Counted from the first letter of the stretch, positions 9,552-21,247 are shown. The stretch is DNA of 64,000 nucleotides from Dioszegia crocea (GCA_001600615.1 BCKK01000005.1:992001-1056000); one strand, 5' to 3'. Translations and numbers: made by a program. The notes: generated by a model from the letters alone, not told the origin.

Positions 9552-11956
9552 ATGAACCGCAATCATACAGCTGCCCCCGCAATCGGCGGGTCATGGGAAA
9601 AGCTCAGTCCGCCACTAAGTCCCTGGATGTGAGTTCGCATCCAACATCAGTCGCCTGGCGTAGCTAACAGTATCAGTATGGACGTAGTCAGGTCCTCTGG
9701 TTTCACGAATATGACACCTGTACAAGCTGGTACCATTCCAAGAGCCATCAAGAACCAAGACTGCGTTGTCGAGGTGAGTTACCTAACAACCTAACAACCT
9801 TTCCGAAGGGGGGATTTGCTGAAGTGCGTTAGGCGGTGACTGGCTCGGGCAAAACGCTGGCTTTTGTCTTGCCCATCCTCGAGAGAATGGCGCGAAATGA
9901 TAAAGTATACAAGAAGGGAGAAGTGGCAGCCATGGTCATTGCGCCTACAAGGTACGACCAAGCTGAAGCTTTGCGGCCAGGGCTGGCATTGACATGTCAG
10001 AGAACTTGCTTCCCAGATCCACGACGTGTTTCACACCTTCTTATCCTCTCTCATTCCTCCTGCTGCCGCTTCGCCCGTAGCGTCTTCCTCTCGGTCCCCA
10101 TCGCCAATCCCAGAAGTTGTCGACGCACCATACTCGCTTCCCTGCCTCATAACGTCAGGTACGCCTACACCATACGAGACTTTCCTCGCGCTGTCCTCCA
10201 ATATCATCATTGGCACACCGGGTCGACTCGCCGCCTTTCTACTGTCGCCAAGAGGACAATCTGTCGTTCGCGTATCAGACCTAGATTGTCTCGTGCTTGA
10301 CGAGGCGGACAGGCTTTTGTCTAGCCCAGACCATAGGCGAGACGTTGAGCGGATCATGCGACATCTACCTAAACAGCGAAGAACGCATTTGTTCTCGGCG
10401 ACAATGACGGATGCAGTCGAGGAGATGATTGGGCTAGGGTTGAGGAATCCGGTGCGGATCGTGGTGAATCTCAAGGACAAGCGGACGGGAGAAGAGGCAA
10501 AAGAGAGGAGGACGCCGATGAGGTGAGCTATAGACGGCTCATCGATTAGCGCTGAACTCACACTACAGCTTACAAAACACCTATCTGATCTGTCGACATG
10601 CCGAAAAGACCCTGCAGCTGGTCCGTCTGCTGCAGTCAGAATCGAGCAGATATGAAGCGGCCAAATACATTGTGTATTTCTCGACCTGCGCAGCTGTCGA
10701 CTATTTCTACCGAGTGAGTGCTAGTCCCTGCTATAGGAGTTTCGCTCATACCCTAGATTCTCTCCGCAATGCCAGCACTATCCACATTCCACCTTACCTC
10801 CCTACACGGCGACCTCCCGCCTCGTGTCCGCGAAACAGCGCTGAAAAGCTTCACCACCCATCCCTCATCCCACCTCCATCCTGCCGTACTCCTCTGTACC
10901 GATGTCGCAGCACGTGGTGTCGATTTCGCTGACGTCGACGTCGTGATCCAGTATGACCCACCAACCGATCCCAAAACATTCAGTCATCGAGCCGGAAGGA
11001 CAGCACGAGCCGGACGTCAAGGCAAGGGAATCGTCCTCCTTGCCCAAGGCAGAGAAGAGGAGTATGTAGATTTCCTCATGGCGCGCAAAATCCCCATCGC
11101 CCGAAAATCATACCTCGATGCCAAACTTGAGGATGCGGAGTTACCGGAAACTGTCGATCCGGCAGCATTGGCAATGAGGGACTTGATCAGGAAACAGGCA
11201 CTGAAAGATCGGGAGTTGTATGATCGTGCGGCCAAATCCTTCGTATCTGCCCTCAGGGCTTATACGAAGCATGAGGCATCCTTCATCTTCCGATTGACGG
11301 ATCTGGATTTCCATAATCTCGCTACGGGGTATGGGTTGCTACGTTTGCCTACGATGCCGGAAATTAAGGATTGGCGGAAACGGAAGGAGGCGCTGAAGGT
11401 ATTGGCCGAGAAGAAGAGAGAAGCAGGGGAGGTGGTGGATGAGGTCCCAGATTTCCCATGGGAAGATGCAGACGTAAATGTGAGTCAAATCGGGACCCGA
11501 GGCCTGTGTTTCCCTTTGTTCTGGGATTAGCTGCTGACAATGCAGTGGGACACCTATGCATACGCTAATAAACCTCGCGAAGTAGCTCGTCTAGCCGCCC
11601 TGGAGACTAAACGTTCGGCGCCCGTATCGGAGGACGTACAGAAGAAACGCAAGATTCGAGCCGAGATGCGCGAGTCGTGGTCTGAGCAAAACGACAAGCG
11701 GGCCAAGAAGGAGGTCAAGAAGGATAAGCGAGAGAAGCGGAAGGATGAGCTATGGGCCAAGAAGCTCGAAGAGGAAGGTGGGAATGGGGAAGTGGGCATG
11801 GTGGAGAAGTTCAAGAAGGAAAAAGCGGCCGGTCAGGTGGAGCGGGAAGAGCAAGAGAGGGAGTATAAATTGTTGAAGCGGGAAGTCAAGGTTGAGCGGG
11901 GTGGAGGGAGGGTCAAGGCTGCTGTGGCTGGAGGCATGTTTGATGGGTTGGACTAG
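9552..11956 (+). CDS. SPB4: DEAD-box ATP-dependent rRNA helicase SPB4
   Basis: A complete DEAD-box helicase with the motifs in order: Q motif ([14 protein letters not shown]), I (AVTGSGKT), Ia (APTRELASQI, spliced), Ib (TPGR), II (DEAD), III (SAT), IV ([13 protein letters not shown]), V ([10 protein letters not shown]) and VI ([13 protein letters not shown]). After the helicase core come the Spb4-type C-terminal domain ([28 protein letters not shown]) and a strongly basic coiled tail ([15 protein letters not shown]). Spb4 acts in the nucleolus in 60S ribosome assembly. An insert of about 30 Ser/Pro-rich residues lies after motif Ia ([11 protein letters not shown]). At least five short introns split the gene. 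Start is the first ATG of the leader, [16 protein letters not shown]. Confidence 0.95.
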
Positions 11957-12018
11957 GTAGTCTAGGGCCGATCTGCATAGTCGACTCTGTCTTGTATCTA
12001 TAATGCCATACTCAACGT

Positions 12019-13749
12019 CTATCTCCTACTTATCACTTCCAGCTCCAGCTCCATATCCTGAGTGACCTCGGCCAGTATTCCTGCCTCCCATCGGCCCCAC
12101 ACGAACCCGAGGTAGAAGAATGTAGCTGTCGCTGCGCCCAGGAGGCCCGCCACTATCGTGAACACTGGCTGAATGTATGACTTGGGTTGCCACGCCGACC
12201 CTACCGCCAAACCGACAAGGGCAATCAGACACGCAAGTGATATGCGATTATGCAGCCTTGCGGATGCTTGCGAGAGGAGGGCGTAGGATGACAAGGTGAT
12301 CTTGGCGCGCCGAATGTAGTCGGTCTGGGAAGCGGAGGATGGGGGAGATGTGGATGTGGTTGAGACGGATGAGGTTTGAGCGAGGTGGGAGAGGGCAGGT
12401 GTGAACATTGTGGGCAAGTCGCCTTTGTTCGTTCTCCTACCTGGGGAGGTAAAGGGGTTGGAGGGGGAGTCGGTACCGCCAATTTCGAATGTCGCAAGGA
12501 GGCCGAAATGGTCCGAGTATGAAAATGCCTTCCCAGGGACCATCTCAGTCAAGACCAACTCGCACTTGACGCATCGTAGACTTGGCCTCCCCTCGCCTGA
12601 CTGTCCTTGACCGCCAACTATCCCCGTATCCTCGCTCTGGAGCGATACCGGTCTGTCCCCGGCACCAGTCTTCGTTGACGGATCACCCCCGCCTGGCTGT
12701 CGATAGAAGATATAGTCCAGCCTCTTCCCTCCTTGATTCCGGATATTGAGCGGGATGTTCTTCGCTGCTGACCAGGTGTTCAGAGGGGAGTCACACGACA
12801 TGCCATTGGCATTCATAGCGATTTCGGGAGATAGGGGTAGGGGGTCAAGCTGATCGGCGTGCGGATGGGTCTCGAGGAAGCTGTCCGTCATACCCGCGTG
12901 CGTGCGCATGAGGCCTATAGGGACCGAGAATGGCTGAGCATTGAAGTCACCCATCTGTTCTGGGTCAGCGAATGACCATACGACAAAGAACAGGAGGAAG
13001 AGAACGTACTGCCATTACATATCTCCCCTTGGCTGCGCCTGAGAGTACAGCATTTGCGAGCTGCCAGCCCTCGCCTATCCTGTGTGCTTGTCTTGTGTCC
13101 GGCGCGTGCTCGCCACCGGCATGCATCTGTACCTCGTCAGCATGCTCCCAAGAAATGACCAGCTCACGTAGACTGTTTCCGGTGGACACAAATCTGCTAA
13201 CTCACATGTGTCGTCCAAATCTCCACCTCGCCCAAGACTGGATGGGCAATAACCACATTCCCCGCCGCCTTGTTCACAAAGAAATCACCAGCAAATGCCT
13301 GCTGAGGAGTTCCCGACAGGTCAAAGGGCATAACATGAGCAGAAACGAGTGGGTACCGCGTAAAGATGGCAAGTCCAGATCCTAGGGCGCCTCTGTCATC
13401 AAATGAGCTTCAATCCCCGTCAGACTGAAATGGGACTTACGAGTTGAAGAACCTAGAATAGGGCAGACTGGAGACCACTTCATCCCTTATCAATTCGTAA
13501 TCCTTGTACACCCAGCATTCCTGCAGACAGACAATATCATAGCTTGACGAAGCGAGATATTGGGATATGGCGCGTATTCGCGTGTTGCGCTCTTTGGCGA
13601 TTATGGCGAGACCCCTATCCTATTGCTCAGCCATGTCTTGAGGCACCTGAGATTTGGTAGTGTTGGGCTTACCAGACGTTGAAGGATAGCACTTTGAGGG
13701 TTCGGTCAAATGCGGTCGAGGCTAGAGAGCCTCTGGATGGACCGGCCAT
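12019..13749 (-). CDS. ISC1: inositol phosphosphingolipid phospholipase C (neutral sphingomyelinase type)
   Basis: The exons encode an endonuclease/exonuclease/phosphatase-fold phosphodiesterase with LKVLSFNVW, IVCLQECWVY, EVEIWTTHM, MGDFNAQPFSVP (the GDFN motif), the family-specific P-loop-like GGKRLDYIFYR and the catalytic YSDHFGLLATF. The C-terminus has two hydrophobic segments (ISLACLIALVGLAVG and VFTIVAGLLGAATATFFYLGFVW), the membrane anchor typical of Isc1. It hydrolyses inositol phosphosphingolipids to ceramides at endomembranes and mitochondria. I take the ATG at 13747-13749 (MAGPSRGS) as start. An in-frame ATG at 13920 would add 57 residues with a hydrophobic, Arg-containing stretch that could be a targeting signal, but it would leave under 200 bases to the velvet gene upstream. 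Convergent with SPB4, 62 bases apart. Confidence 0.92.
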
Positions 13750-14113
13750 AGCTAGAGGCTGCTGCTTTGAGTTCGAGACGATACTGAGGCTGAGAGCTAG
13801 ACGCGGAGTAGATAGTCTGCGAAGAGATTGTAAGTAAAGGGTGACAAGGAGGTAAGGTAGATTTGATCCAAATGTCGGCAATGTCATGGGCGTCGTCGCC
13901 ACCTGCGTCCGGCGCTCCATTGCTTTTGGCTTCTACAACTTCGCGAGGGATATGCTCAGAGTTACAGCTCAGGACATTTGAGTCTGTACTCGCATGAACT
14001 TAGACTTCATCACTACAAATTTATCAACTAACATATACTTTATCGTGCTCTCGCTGCGAGACATCTCTCCCAGCCATGATCTCGACAGACCGCGCCAAGA
14101 CATGTCCTTGTCC
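13750..14113. other. intergenic region with possible ISC1 N-terminal extension
   Basis: Between the ISC1 ATG and the velvet stop. The minus frame stays open up to an ATG at 13918-13920 and could extend ISC1. The rest is A/T-rich flank near 14000-14050 (3' end of the velvet gene). Confidence 0.5.
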
Positions 14114-16392
14114 TCATCCGGCATCTTCTTCGTCGACCTCGCCCTCTTGGCCCGCCCCTCCCCCACCCGCTCTCTTCTGTCTCGTCGGTAGCCTGACGTT
14201 CTGGCTAGCAAACAGACTGGTCAACTTTGTAGTAGCGACGACGCCCGGGAACTTCTTTGCTGAGCTGCAACCATCAGTCTCGGCGTAATCTCAATAGGAG
14301 TAGAAGACCCACTATACCGTGAATGTATCACTGTAGGCTTCTGCAAGTACCACTCCGCCGTCGCCCGTAATTCTTGTTCCATGTAACAGTCTGTCATAGT
14401 CAGCGTCGGGGTCGAAAGGTTCAGGTCAAAACTCACGGTTCCAAGTTCGATAGTGCGAACTTGAGTCGGAAGACCCCTTCTGTCCGAACAGCCAGATCAT
14501 GCGTGAAGAAGAAGAGCCCCTCGTCACCATCCTCGTCCGTCAAGCGCTGGCACATGGCGCATACCGAGCCGACTAGCACCCGAGAGAAGCTTGAACCGGA
14601 ACGGGCATCCGACTCATCCTCGCCGTCTGAATCTGGTATTGGTGCTGTGTGCGGCGATGGGCGAGAGATCGGATCAAGCGGCGCAGGGAGAGGAAGGGGC
14701 ATTGAGGAAGGAACAGATTGCCCGGACGAATATGGCCGTGGTAACTTCGTATCGTTGAGCACCCTAGCGCCCCAGGGATGTGACGACGTCGATGCGCGCA
14801 AAGGCATGGCATCAGAGACTGAGCTTGGACCAGTAGAGTAGCTGTTCCACGATTGGCCTGAAGTGGAGGGACGGGGAGCCGGCGGCCAGCCTGTGACATG
14901 AGGTGGGTGGTCTCGCTCGTGCCCATCAGACGAGAAGGATGAGGTATACCACGTCGACGTGGAAGATCGGCCAAATGAGTAATCGGTTGCTGGCCGGCTA
15001 GACTCAGCAGACGACGAAGGCCGATAACTCGATCGGGTCCAATCCGACGCCGGAGTTGACGCGCTGGCGCTTGGACGTCCTGAACCTGACGTGCTCGCAG
15101 TTATCGGTCGAGCGAAATCACGGAGTGGATTGAGCGGGCTATAGAGTGGAGGTATGGGAGGCAGGCTTTCGGTGATACTGGCGAGGGGAGGGAGGTTGAA
15201 TGTGCCCCGGCTTGGGGTGTGGCCGTCGGCATGTAAAGGCCTGAGTGTCTGAGATGGGGCAGTGTAGGGTCTTTGGGATGCGACCAAGTCGTGGGGTAGG
15301 AAGGGCGGATTGGCGTGTCTCGGATTCGGGCTCGAAGCAGGTCTCGGAGCCGGAAAATTAGGCGAGGTGGGAACGGGTAGATGATCTTGGACGAGGCCTG
15401 GCATAGATGACCTGGTATGTGGAGATGGACCAGACGATTTGCCAGTCGTCACTCGGGGAGTATACTGATCTGCAGTAATCAGAATCCAGACGCGAGATTG
15501 AGGCCAAAAATAAACATTGCGACTCACCAGACCATCCCCAGCCTGCTGCGGGATAATGTGACGTCGGCGGTCTGCTCTCTGCAGTTGTCGGTCTCTCCGC
15601 CGTGGCAGGCCTCGAGTCTGGGTGGTAGACTGGCTGCGCCGGGAGATTTGTAGGCGGAGGAGCAGGGATGGGTATGGGTGAATGTTGCCGAGTGCTACTT
15701 CCGGGATGCATCACCACGTTGCGTTCTTGTCTCGAGTCGGCGGACCATAGGTCGACCATGACTAATAAAAATTGTATGGCCACTTTACTGCTTGGTATCA
15801 GCTTCTTGCACATGCAGGAATCGACTAGCAAAGATTTGCTGACCTGGGGTCTACAAGCACTCCTGCTGCTGTACGAATGTACAGTCGAAGAATAGGTGGT
15901 GGAGATAATGGTCGTCTGTCCTAAGAACGTCAGATCTGGGGTTTCACAACCAGCAATAACGATCTCACCTTGTCTCCAAAGCCACACGCTCTAGCTCGTT
16001 GAGGATGTTGCACAACCACAAGCTCATATGTCCTGAGCATCAGCTCCATATTAGGGCAGAACGGTGCAAAGATGGACTCACCAATCACTTGCAGATGTGA
16101 TGCTAGACCCCTCCTCTGTATCTCCCGAGGTTGATTCACCTGTCTCGCTCCCCCTGCTAGCTCTCTCTCCCTCCTCGCCACTCCCTGATTGATGACCATC
16201 AGACGGTGAGTCTGACGGTATACGACGAGGAGCCAGGCGCCGCCGTGATGGTCCCGCCTCTGCCTCTCCTCCGGTGCCCAAGAGTAATTGCTCCTCCAGT
16301 CGACGCCTCTTGCCTCTTCTGACCTCGGAACCCTCCTTGCTGCCGCCCGGCGATCCCGGGGACGAGTCTCGGTGGTAGTTGGAGCCTAGCAT
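14114..16392 (-). CDS. velB: velvet-domain transcriptional regulator, VelB type
   Basis: Minus-strand exons assemble a velvet domain in two halves. The first half has WTYELVVVQHPQRARACG, FGDKDRRPLSPPPILRL, IRTAAGVLVDPS and KVAIQFLLVMVDLWSAD. The second has VLVGSVCAMCQ, LFFFTHDLAVRTEGVFRL, then LHGTRITGDGGVVLAEAY, SDTFTVYSAKKFPGVVA and TKLTSLF. The join TVY|SAKK uses donor GTGGGT and places the stop TGA at 14114-14116. Between the halves lies a Ser/Pro-rich insert of roughly 350 residues; VelB proteins are known for a disordered insert here, so this points to VelB rather than VosA. Velvet dimers bind DNA and couple light, development and secondary metabolism. The N-terminus is acidic and Ser-rich with KRRRLEE. 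No ATG precedes 16390-16392 in frame, so the start could lie in an unseen upstream exon. Confidence 0.9.
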
Positions 16393-17043
16393 AGCTCTTG
16401 CGAGGTCATTCGCTCGAGCTTGAGCTACTGATGCCGAAGACAAGGGTTGGCGTTTGCTGGTCCTTCAAGCTTTGAATGCCGCTGAAGGAGGGTAAAGGGG
16501 AAAAGGCAGGGGAGAGGGTCGGTATGTGCTATCACGGGGTCAGCGGGACTTCACTTTTATCTCTACGGACACCCCCTGATCCCTCGTCTTGCCAACGGCG
16601 CAGCACCGGTGTGTCCGGAGGTGGCCAGACAAACTTACGGGAGCTTGACGACGAGGATCCGAGCGCGCGGCCGAAGACGGAGCACAATGGTCGATTAGGC
16701 GCAGGCACGGGCGGGGCTTCTGTACCGCAACCCAGAGCCAATATCTGCTTTGGCTCAACCTGTCCCCTTCCTTTGTGATCGGTTTCAGAAATTAGATCCC
16801 CAGATCTGGACTCGATTGCCCAAAGGGTGGTCTGTTGTATCAGCAGGTCCTTCAAAGTATATATAGATACAACCAAACAACGCATCGGCCGACATGCCAG
16901 CTTGCCCGAAATTATTCGGAACCCTCTCCTGCGACCCTCCTTTCTCTCCCACGCATGGTCTTTGGCGCTTGCCTTGCCCTTCAGGCCGAGAGGAAGGAGT
17001 CGCAGCGCCGACCGACAGCACCGGATTCGAACTTACAGATCAA
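16393..17043. other. intergenic region upstream of the velvet gene
   Basis: Holds the 5' flank of the velvet gene. A TATA-rich run (tatatatag) lies near 16858-16866 and could serve either strand. Short ORFs on both strands look like shadows. A tRNA-like GGATTCGAAC string near 17021 was checked and does not fold. Confidence 0.45.
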
Positions 17044-17297
17044 TGATTACGGGTCGGCTGTTCCTGCTGTCCTCAACAGCATGGCCTGGCGGTTCGACTG
17101 ATAGAGCAAGCACGCAGAAGGAGCCGAAATTTGTGACGAATGTTCAACTCGCTTTGCGCCAGCTCACTGAGCGAATTGTAATCGCTGGTGAGCTGGTTGC
17201 CGAGTTGGAGAACGTCTGCCGCCGCCTGAATGAGTCAGCCCTGACTGATGCAGATGCTCCACTGGTGTCTGACCCTTATACGTACCTGAGCCCGTAA
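17044..17297 (+). CDS. possible small protein, unrecognised
   Basis: An 84-codon ORF from an ATG to TAA. The second half reads LTERIVIAGELVAELENVC and ends SDPYTYLSP, a plausible amphipathic helix with a heptad-like Leu/Val pattern. The frame is open further upstream but without an obvious better start. There is no recognised domain. A TATA-like run lies about 180 bases upstream. It may be a real small gene, an exon of a larger one or chance; I rate chance as likely. Confidence 0.22.
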
Positions 17298-18359
17298 ACC
17301 GCATGCACGATATACAGCAACGTGAATCGCAGGGGAGCAAAAACGCAAGCACTCACTTTATAGTTTGAACAACAACGTACACCGCGTAGGCTAAGATCTT
17401 CAGGGCCGCACTAGTGCGGATGCAAATGATGGAGTTGATCAAGCAGCGCTTGAGATCTGCGATACTCGCATAGATACCGCTAGATACCGTCGACCTGAGG
17501 ACGATAAGTTGCGTAGTCGGGGTACCGGTCCCGGCTCCGGGGTCGTTCCGTGTCGCCTGCGCACTAGGGGTTTGCTGTGGATATGTTCGGAGTAGGCTCC
17601 GCCTTCGCCGAGATGCTGAGGGAAGGGTGAAAGTCGTAGGCGAAATGCGAAAGATCCAAGTCGCGTCGCGTCTTGAAGTCGGAAGAGGAGATCGTTCCTT
17701 TAGTCAGTCGAGTGGAGCATTCCTCCAGTCCAGATCTTGATACCATCATCATTGCGTCTGTCCGTAGCATCGTCCCATAGTCCTTCGATCATCATCAAGA
17801 GCAGAGCCCACCCGCAGCGAATACATGCCTGGGCCCGTGACAGGGTTTTGTATTTATGGTGCGCTAGCGCGGTGCCTGCGTGCCTGTGCCTGTGTCGTTA
17901 TATCTCCCGACGTCAACCGACCGTCGATCAGGCGCGCAAAGAAGGCAGAAGCTCGACATGAGCAGTATTCGGGGTATGGAGTGTTCGACGTCCGGAGCTA
18001 GCAGATGAGATTGCAGTTGAGAAGGTCGTATGATCAAGAAATGAAATGCAGGTTGGGGCCCAGGCCTGGTCCGTCAACGCGTCAACGCGGATCTTGCGAT
18101 CGAGGAGACCCGTGACAATGAAGTCCGGGACGCGTTAGGGGCCGAGAGTGAAGGGCTGAGATAGGGTCGGGGAATGTGGGGAATGCTGAGGGGATGACGA
18201 TTTGATCAGGGAACACTGCGAAACACCCGCAACGCCACTGAACGCCACCAAACCTGTATTACGCCAGTGGCGTTTCACTTACCCCGGTTTGAAACACCTG
18301 GGCAAAGTCCGGGGAAGTTGCTGAGATCTGGTGGCAATGATCAATCCGCTACGGCGCGT
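17298..18359. other. gene-poor stretch
   Basis: More than 1 kb without a supportable gene on either strand. Short frames occur (for example minus 17564-17770) but show no conserved features. Near 18222-18270 the string aacgccac is repeated and is then met by its inverted form (gtggcgtt) at about 18266, giving a short imperfect hairpin just upstream of the orphan ORF. Confidence 0.4.
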
Positions 18360-19058
18360 ATGAGCGCATACATGTGTAATTCGGGCTCGATAGACGCTGG
18401 TCTGTCGCCCATGGAGATAGACGTATCAGTCACCACCCTGCTCGGTACCAGAGCCCTCACCCGCCCCCTCCCATCCGACGAGAGCCCGGTCAATGCAGCA
18501 GCTCGGCACGCCGAGAACACACTAGCCGACCTCGCTAGTCGTAAGTGGAAAAATCTACCCACAATGATCATACCGGGTTCCGCCTTCTACCCCTTCATCC
18601 TCTCATCTGGAGGTCTCCTACACTCCGAATCTCAGAAATTATGGTCCCGAATCTCCCGGAAACTTCCACCAGGTGCTGCCTCCATTGCAACAGACACAAT
18701 CAGCATCGGATTGATTAGACGGCGAGTCAAGGCAATCCTAGCCACCGAGGGACCGAGAGCATATCTACAGGCGGGCACTAGGAATAACCGTGCGGTACTA
18801 TCCGACGACGGCCATACTGGGAGAGGATATGGACTGGGTCCGACAGGAGCACTGGCTTCTGCGGATGGCGCGTTGGGTGGTCTTCATGATGAAGGAAGAA
18901 TGGCCATGGACGAGGAGGATGGCTCTGGGAGTGGAATTGAGGCCATGGACTGGACTGCCAGCCTGGAGGAGAGAACGATTAATGAAGGAGATGTTACTGT
19001 TACGGGGGAAGTAGGAGACGGTGTCAGTGGCCTGATTAGCGGGCTGCTAGTAGTATAG
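18360..19058 (+). CDS. orphan ORF, possibly the 3' end of a decayed retroelement
   Basis: A 232-codon frame from the first in-frame ATG (MSAYMCNSGS) to TAG; the open frame extends about 30 codons upstream without an ATG. The middle contains TMIIPGSAFYPFILSSGG followed by a basic region (SRISRKLPPG, LIRRRVKAIL). The PFILSSGG-like string is reminiscent of the C-terminal end of some LINE-type reverse transcriptases, but no catalytic motif is present. The tail is Gly/Asp/Glu-rich. No introns are needed. It lies in a gene-poor stretch, which fits a truncated element or a young lineage-specific gene. Identity is uncertain and I assign no function. Confidence 0.35.
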   Translation: MSAYMCNSGSIDAGLSPMEIDVSVTTLLGTRALTRPLPSDESPVNAAARHAENTLADLASRKWKNLPTMIIPGSAFYPFILSSGGLLHSESQKLWSRISRKLPPGAASIATDTISIGLIRRRVKAILATEGPRAYLQAGTRNNRAVLSDDGHTGRGYGLGPTGALASADGALGGLHDEGRMAMDEEDGSGSGIEAMDWTASLEERTINEGDVTVTGEVGDGVSGLISGLLVV

Positions 19059-19944
19059 CTTTATCGTTAGTTTTCCACAGTGCCCCAAATAGCACTTCAT
19101 ACCTTCTTCAGACTATGTATTTAACTCTGTCTCAATCATGATTTCACGATTAGACGAGTCTAGGAGATGGGAGGGTCGTCTAGGAGTTGTGCTACCCCGA
19201 TGTGATAAAGCAGAAAGTAGTTTCTTTGCCGCAATACAAGGTACCGCCACCGAGGCGGGTCAGACTGCGCCTCGTCACATTCCCCTCACAGATCTCACAG
19301 ACCGTCAGCAAGTTATTATACAACTCCAACAGAGAGAGGCACCTCAGGCAGAACACCTTTCGCTGGTCTATTCCATTCCATGCACACACTGGGCCTGCCG
19401 TAACACATGACTTTGTGCACGGACCTTCCCCGCATTCGTCCGGGGTAACCTTGTGTGACTAATGCCACGTCACCTGGCTCAGAATTACCTGATCCGGCAT
19501 GTCTCAGTTAGTTTAACGGGAGGTCCCGTCCCTTCCCTTGTCCTCCCGTCTCTCTAGCAATAGATCCCAACCATTCAACCATTCACTATAAACCGATCAG
19601 GACACAGTTGAGTCCCGAACGACCGGGACCGGCAAAGAACTGCATGGCCCTTTGGCGCGTGTAGGCGGGAAGAGAATGGGTATGGATCGCTATAGTCGAC
19701 TATAGTTCAAGGGCAGCCACCATCTCAGGCGGGGAGAAATGGGTACTTTAACCATCAAGCCAACGGGCTAATGTATGTCTTAGTTGACCGAAAGCGTGTA
19801 CCTTGAGTATTGGGACCGATGACTATATAGGTTGACTGAGTTGAGATCTTTACTCCCCCTCATCCATCTCTCCCAAACTTCTACCTTCTCACCTAAACAC
19901 CTCATCTACTTACACTCCCCACCTACGCACTAGATCAACTCAAC
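19059..19944. other. intergenic region, promoter of the lipase-like gene
   Basis: About 890 bases without a supportable gene. Two overlapping + frames near 19138-19462 show no recognisable protein. The right end is a promoter with a TATA element at 19824 and a long C/T-rich leader up to the ATG. Confidence 0.5.
19824..19830 (+). promoter_or_regulatory. TATA element of the lipase-like gene
   Basis: TATATAG, about 120 bases before the ATG at 19945, followed by a pyrimidine-rich leader. Confidence 0.5.
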
Positions 19945-21247
19945 ATGCGCCTCTCTCAAGCCATCCCCGCTCTGTCCCTGGTGGTCAGTGTCCTCGCTCG
20001 CCCGACCGGTAACTACGTCTCGGTCCTCACTGGTGGTCCCGAAGCCATCCATGAATTGCCCACTGGTAAAACCCCCATCTCTCGGGCGGACATGGAGGAA
20101 TTGGCGCGTCTAGCTATTGCAGTCAAGTGAGTCGAAATTTACATATCGTGATTCGGAGCCATAAGCTGACGACTAGCACCGCATACTGCCCTATGGACCG
20201 CATGCTCCAGCCCCACCCCTCCACCGCCGCGTCCGAGACCGGCCGACACAAGCGCAGTGAGACCCCTCTTCGCCGCGCATCGAGCATCGTCATCTCCAGC
20301 CAAGATCCCGAATTTGCCTCGCAGGCCGAGGAAGTGGACATGAGCTGTAAGCCTCTTCTCCGATGTGACCTCTGAGTACAAAGGCTAATGGACCAGGGTA
20401 CATCTCGCACACACCCTCTACCCAAACCCTCACCCTCGCCTTCTCTTCCCTCCAATCCACAGACGACCTCATTGATCTCCTCGCGTCATCTCCTTTCCCC
20501 AACGCCACCGCGGCCGACAACTTCATTGAGCTCCCTTCTTACCTCTTCCCTGAGGATTCCCTCCCCTACGACCCCGCGCCTCTCATCCACCACTCTTACC
20601 TCCCCGCTCTCGAGACCCACGGTACTTCGGCTCTCTTGGCCGTTCTTGACCTCCTCGAAACTCCCCCAATCCCCAGCCGCACCAGACGCAATGTTCTCCA
20701 GAACTTCATCAAATCTCTCTCTCGTACATCCGAGCCCGTCGAGATCCAGCCTATCAAGCACGTCGAGATTGTCGGACACGGTCTCGGAGCTACCATGGCC
20801 CTCCTCGTCTCCATTGCGCTTCACCTCGAAGTCTCTGGTCCCGCTGCGGAATCGTACGGCTCCCCTCTCCCCGAAGTCGGGATCTCTGCCACCCTCTTTG
20901 GCGCACCCCGAGTAGGCGAGGAAGTCTTTGCTGCTTGGGTGGATGAGCTGCAGATCGACTCCCCCGAACTCCGCATCAACCGAGTCACTTCCTACGCCGA
21001 CACCATTGCCCACCTCCCTGCCCGTCACCTCGACCTCGTCCACCCCTCCATTGGCGAGATCTGGGTTGGCGCCGACCCCCGAGTGGCGTACGCTTGCCGG
21101 TCCGAGACGGAGGGAGAGGAGAGCGAGGAGTGCGGAGCGAGCATCCCATTACCCAAGACCAGCTTGCTGGATCACGCTGGGCCTTTCGGTGGGATCTGGA
21201 TCGGGCAGAGCAAGTGCAGGAGGCCACAGGTACACGCTGGTCTGTAG
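19945..21247 (+). CDS. secreted class-3 lipase-like protein lacking the nucleophile Ser
   Basis: Three exons. The protein opens with a signal peptide (MRLSQAIPALSLVVSVLA) and shows the fungal lipase class 3 layout: VNTAYCPMDRML after the first intron, a dibasic KRSE site that could be processed, then VEIVGHGLGATMALL, ATLFGAPRVGEEVFAAW, VTSYADTIAHLPA and LLDHAGPFGGIW. The GxSxG elbow is GHGLG (GGA CAC GGT CTC GGA), so the catalytic Ser is Gly. The family Asp (in YADTIAHLP) and His (in LLDHAG) remain. As read it should not hydrolyse lipids by the usual mechanism. It may be a secreted pseudoenzyme that binds lipid or wall material. Six Cys could form disulphides. A TATA element and a C-rich leader precede it, suggesting strong regulated expression. 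Confidence 0.88.

Noticed and set aside
10031..10561. 176-codon minus frame over SPB4
   Set aside because: It lies antisense to helicase motifs II and III, which are certain.
13750..13920. Separate small gene upstream of ISC1
   Set aside because: The frame is continuous with ISC1 and is better read as a possible N-terminal extension.
17000..17110. tRNA-like string (GGATTCGAAC) on the minus strand
   Set aside because: The flanking bases do not form a T-arm or an acceptor stem, and no D-arm or anticodon loop could be placed.
20486..21043. 185-codon minus-strand frame across the lipase-like gene
   Set aside because: Acid/Val-rich shadow of the biased coding strand; the + strand has signal peptide and family motifs.
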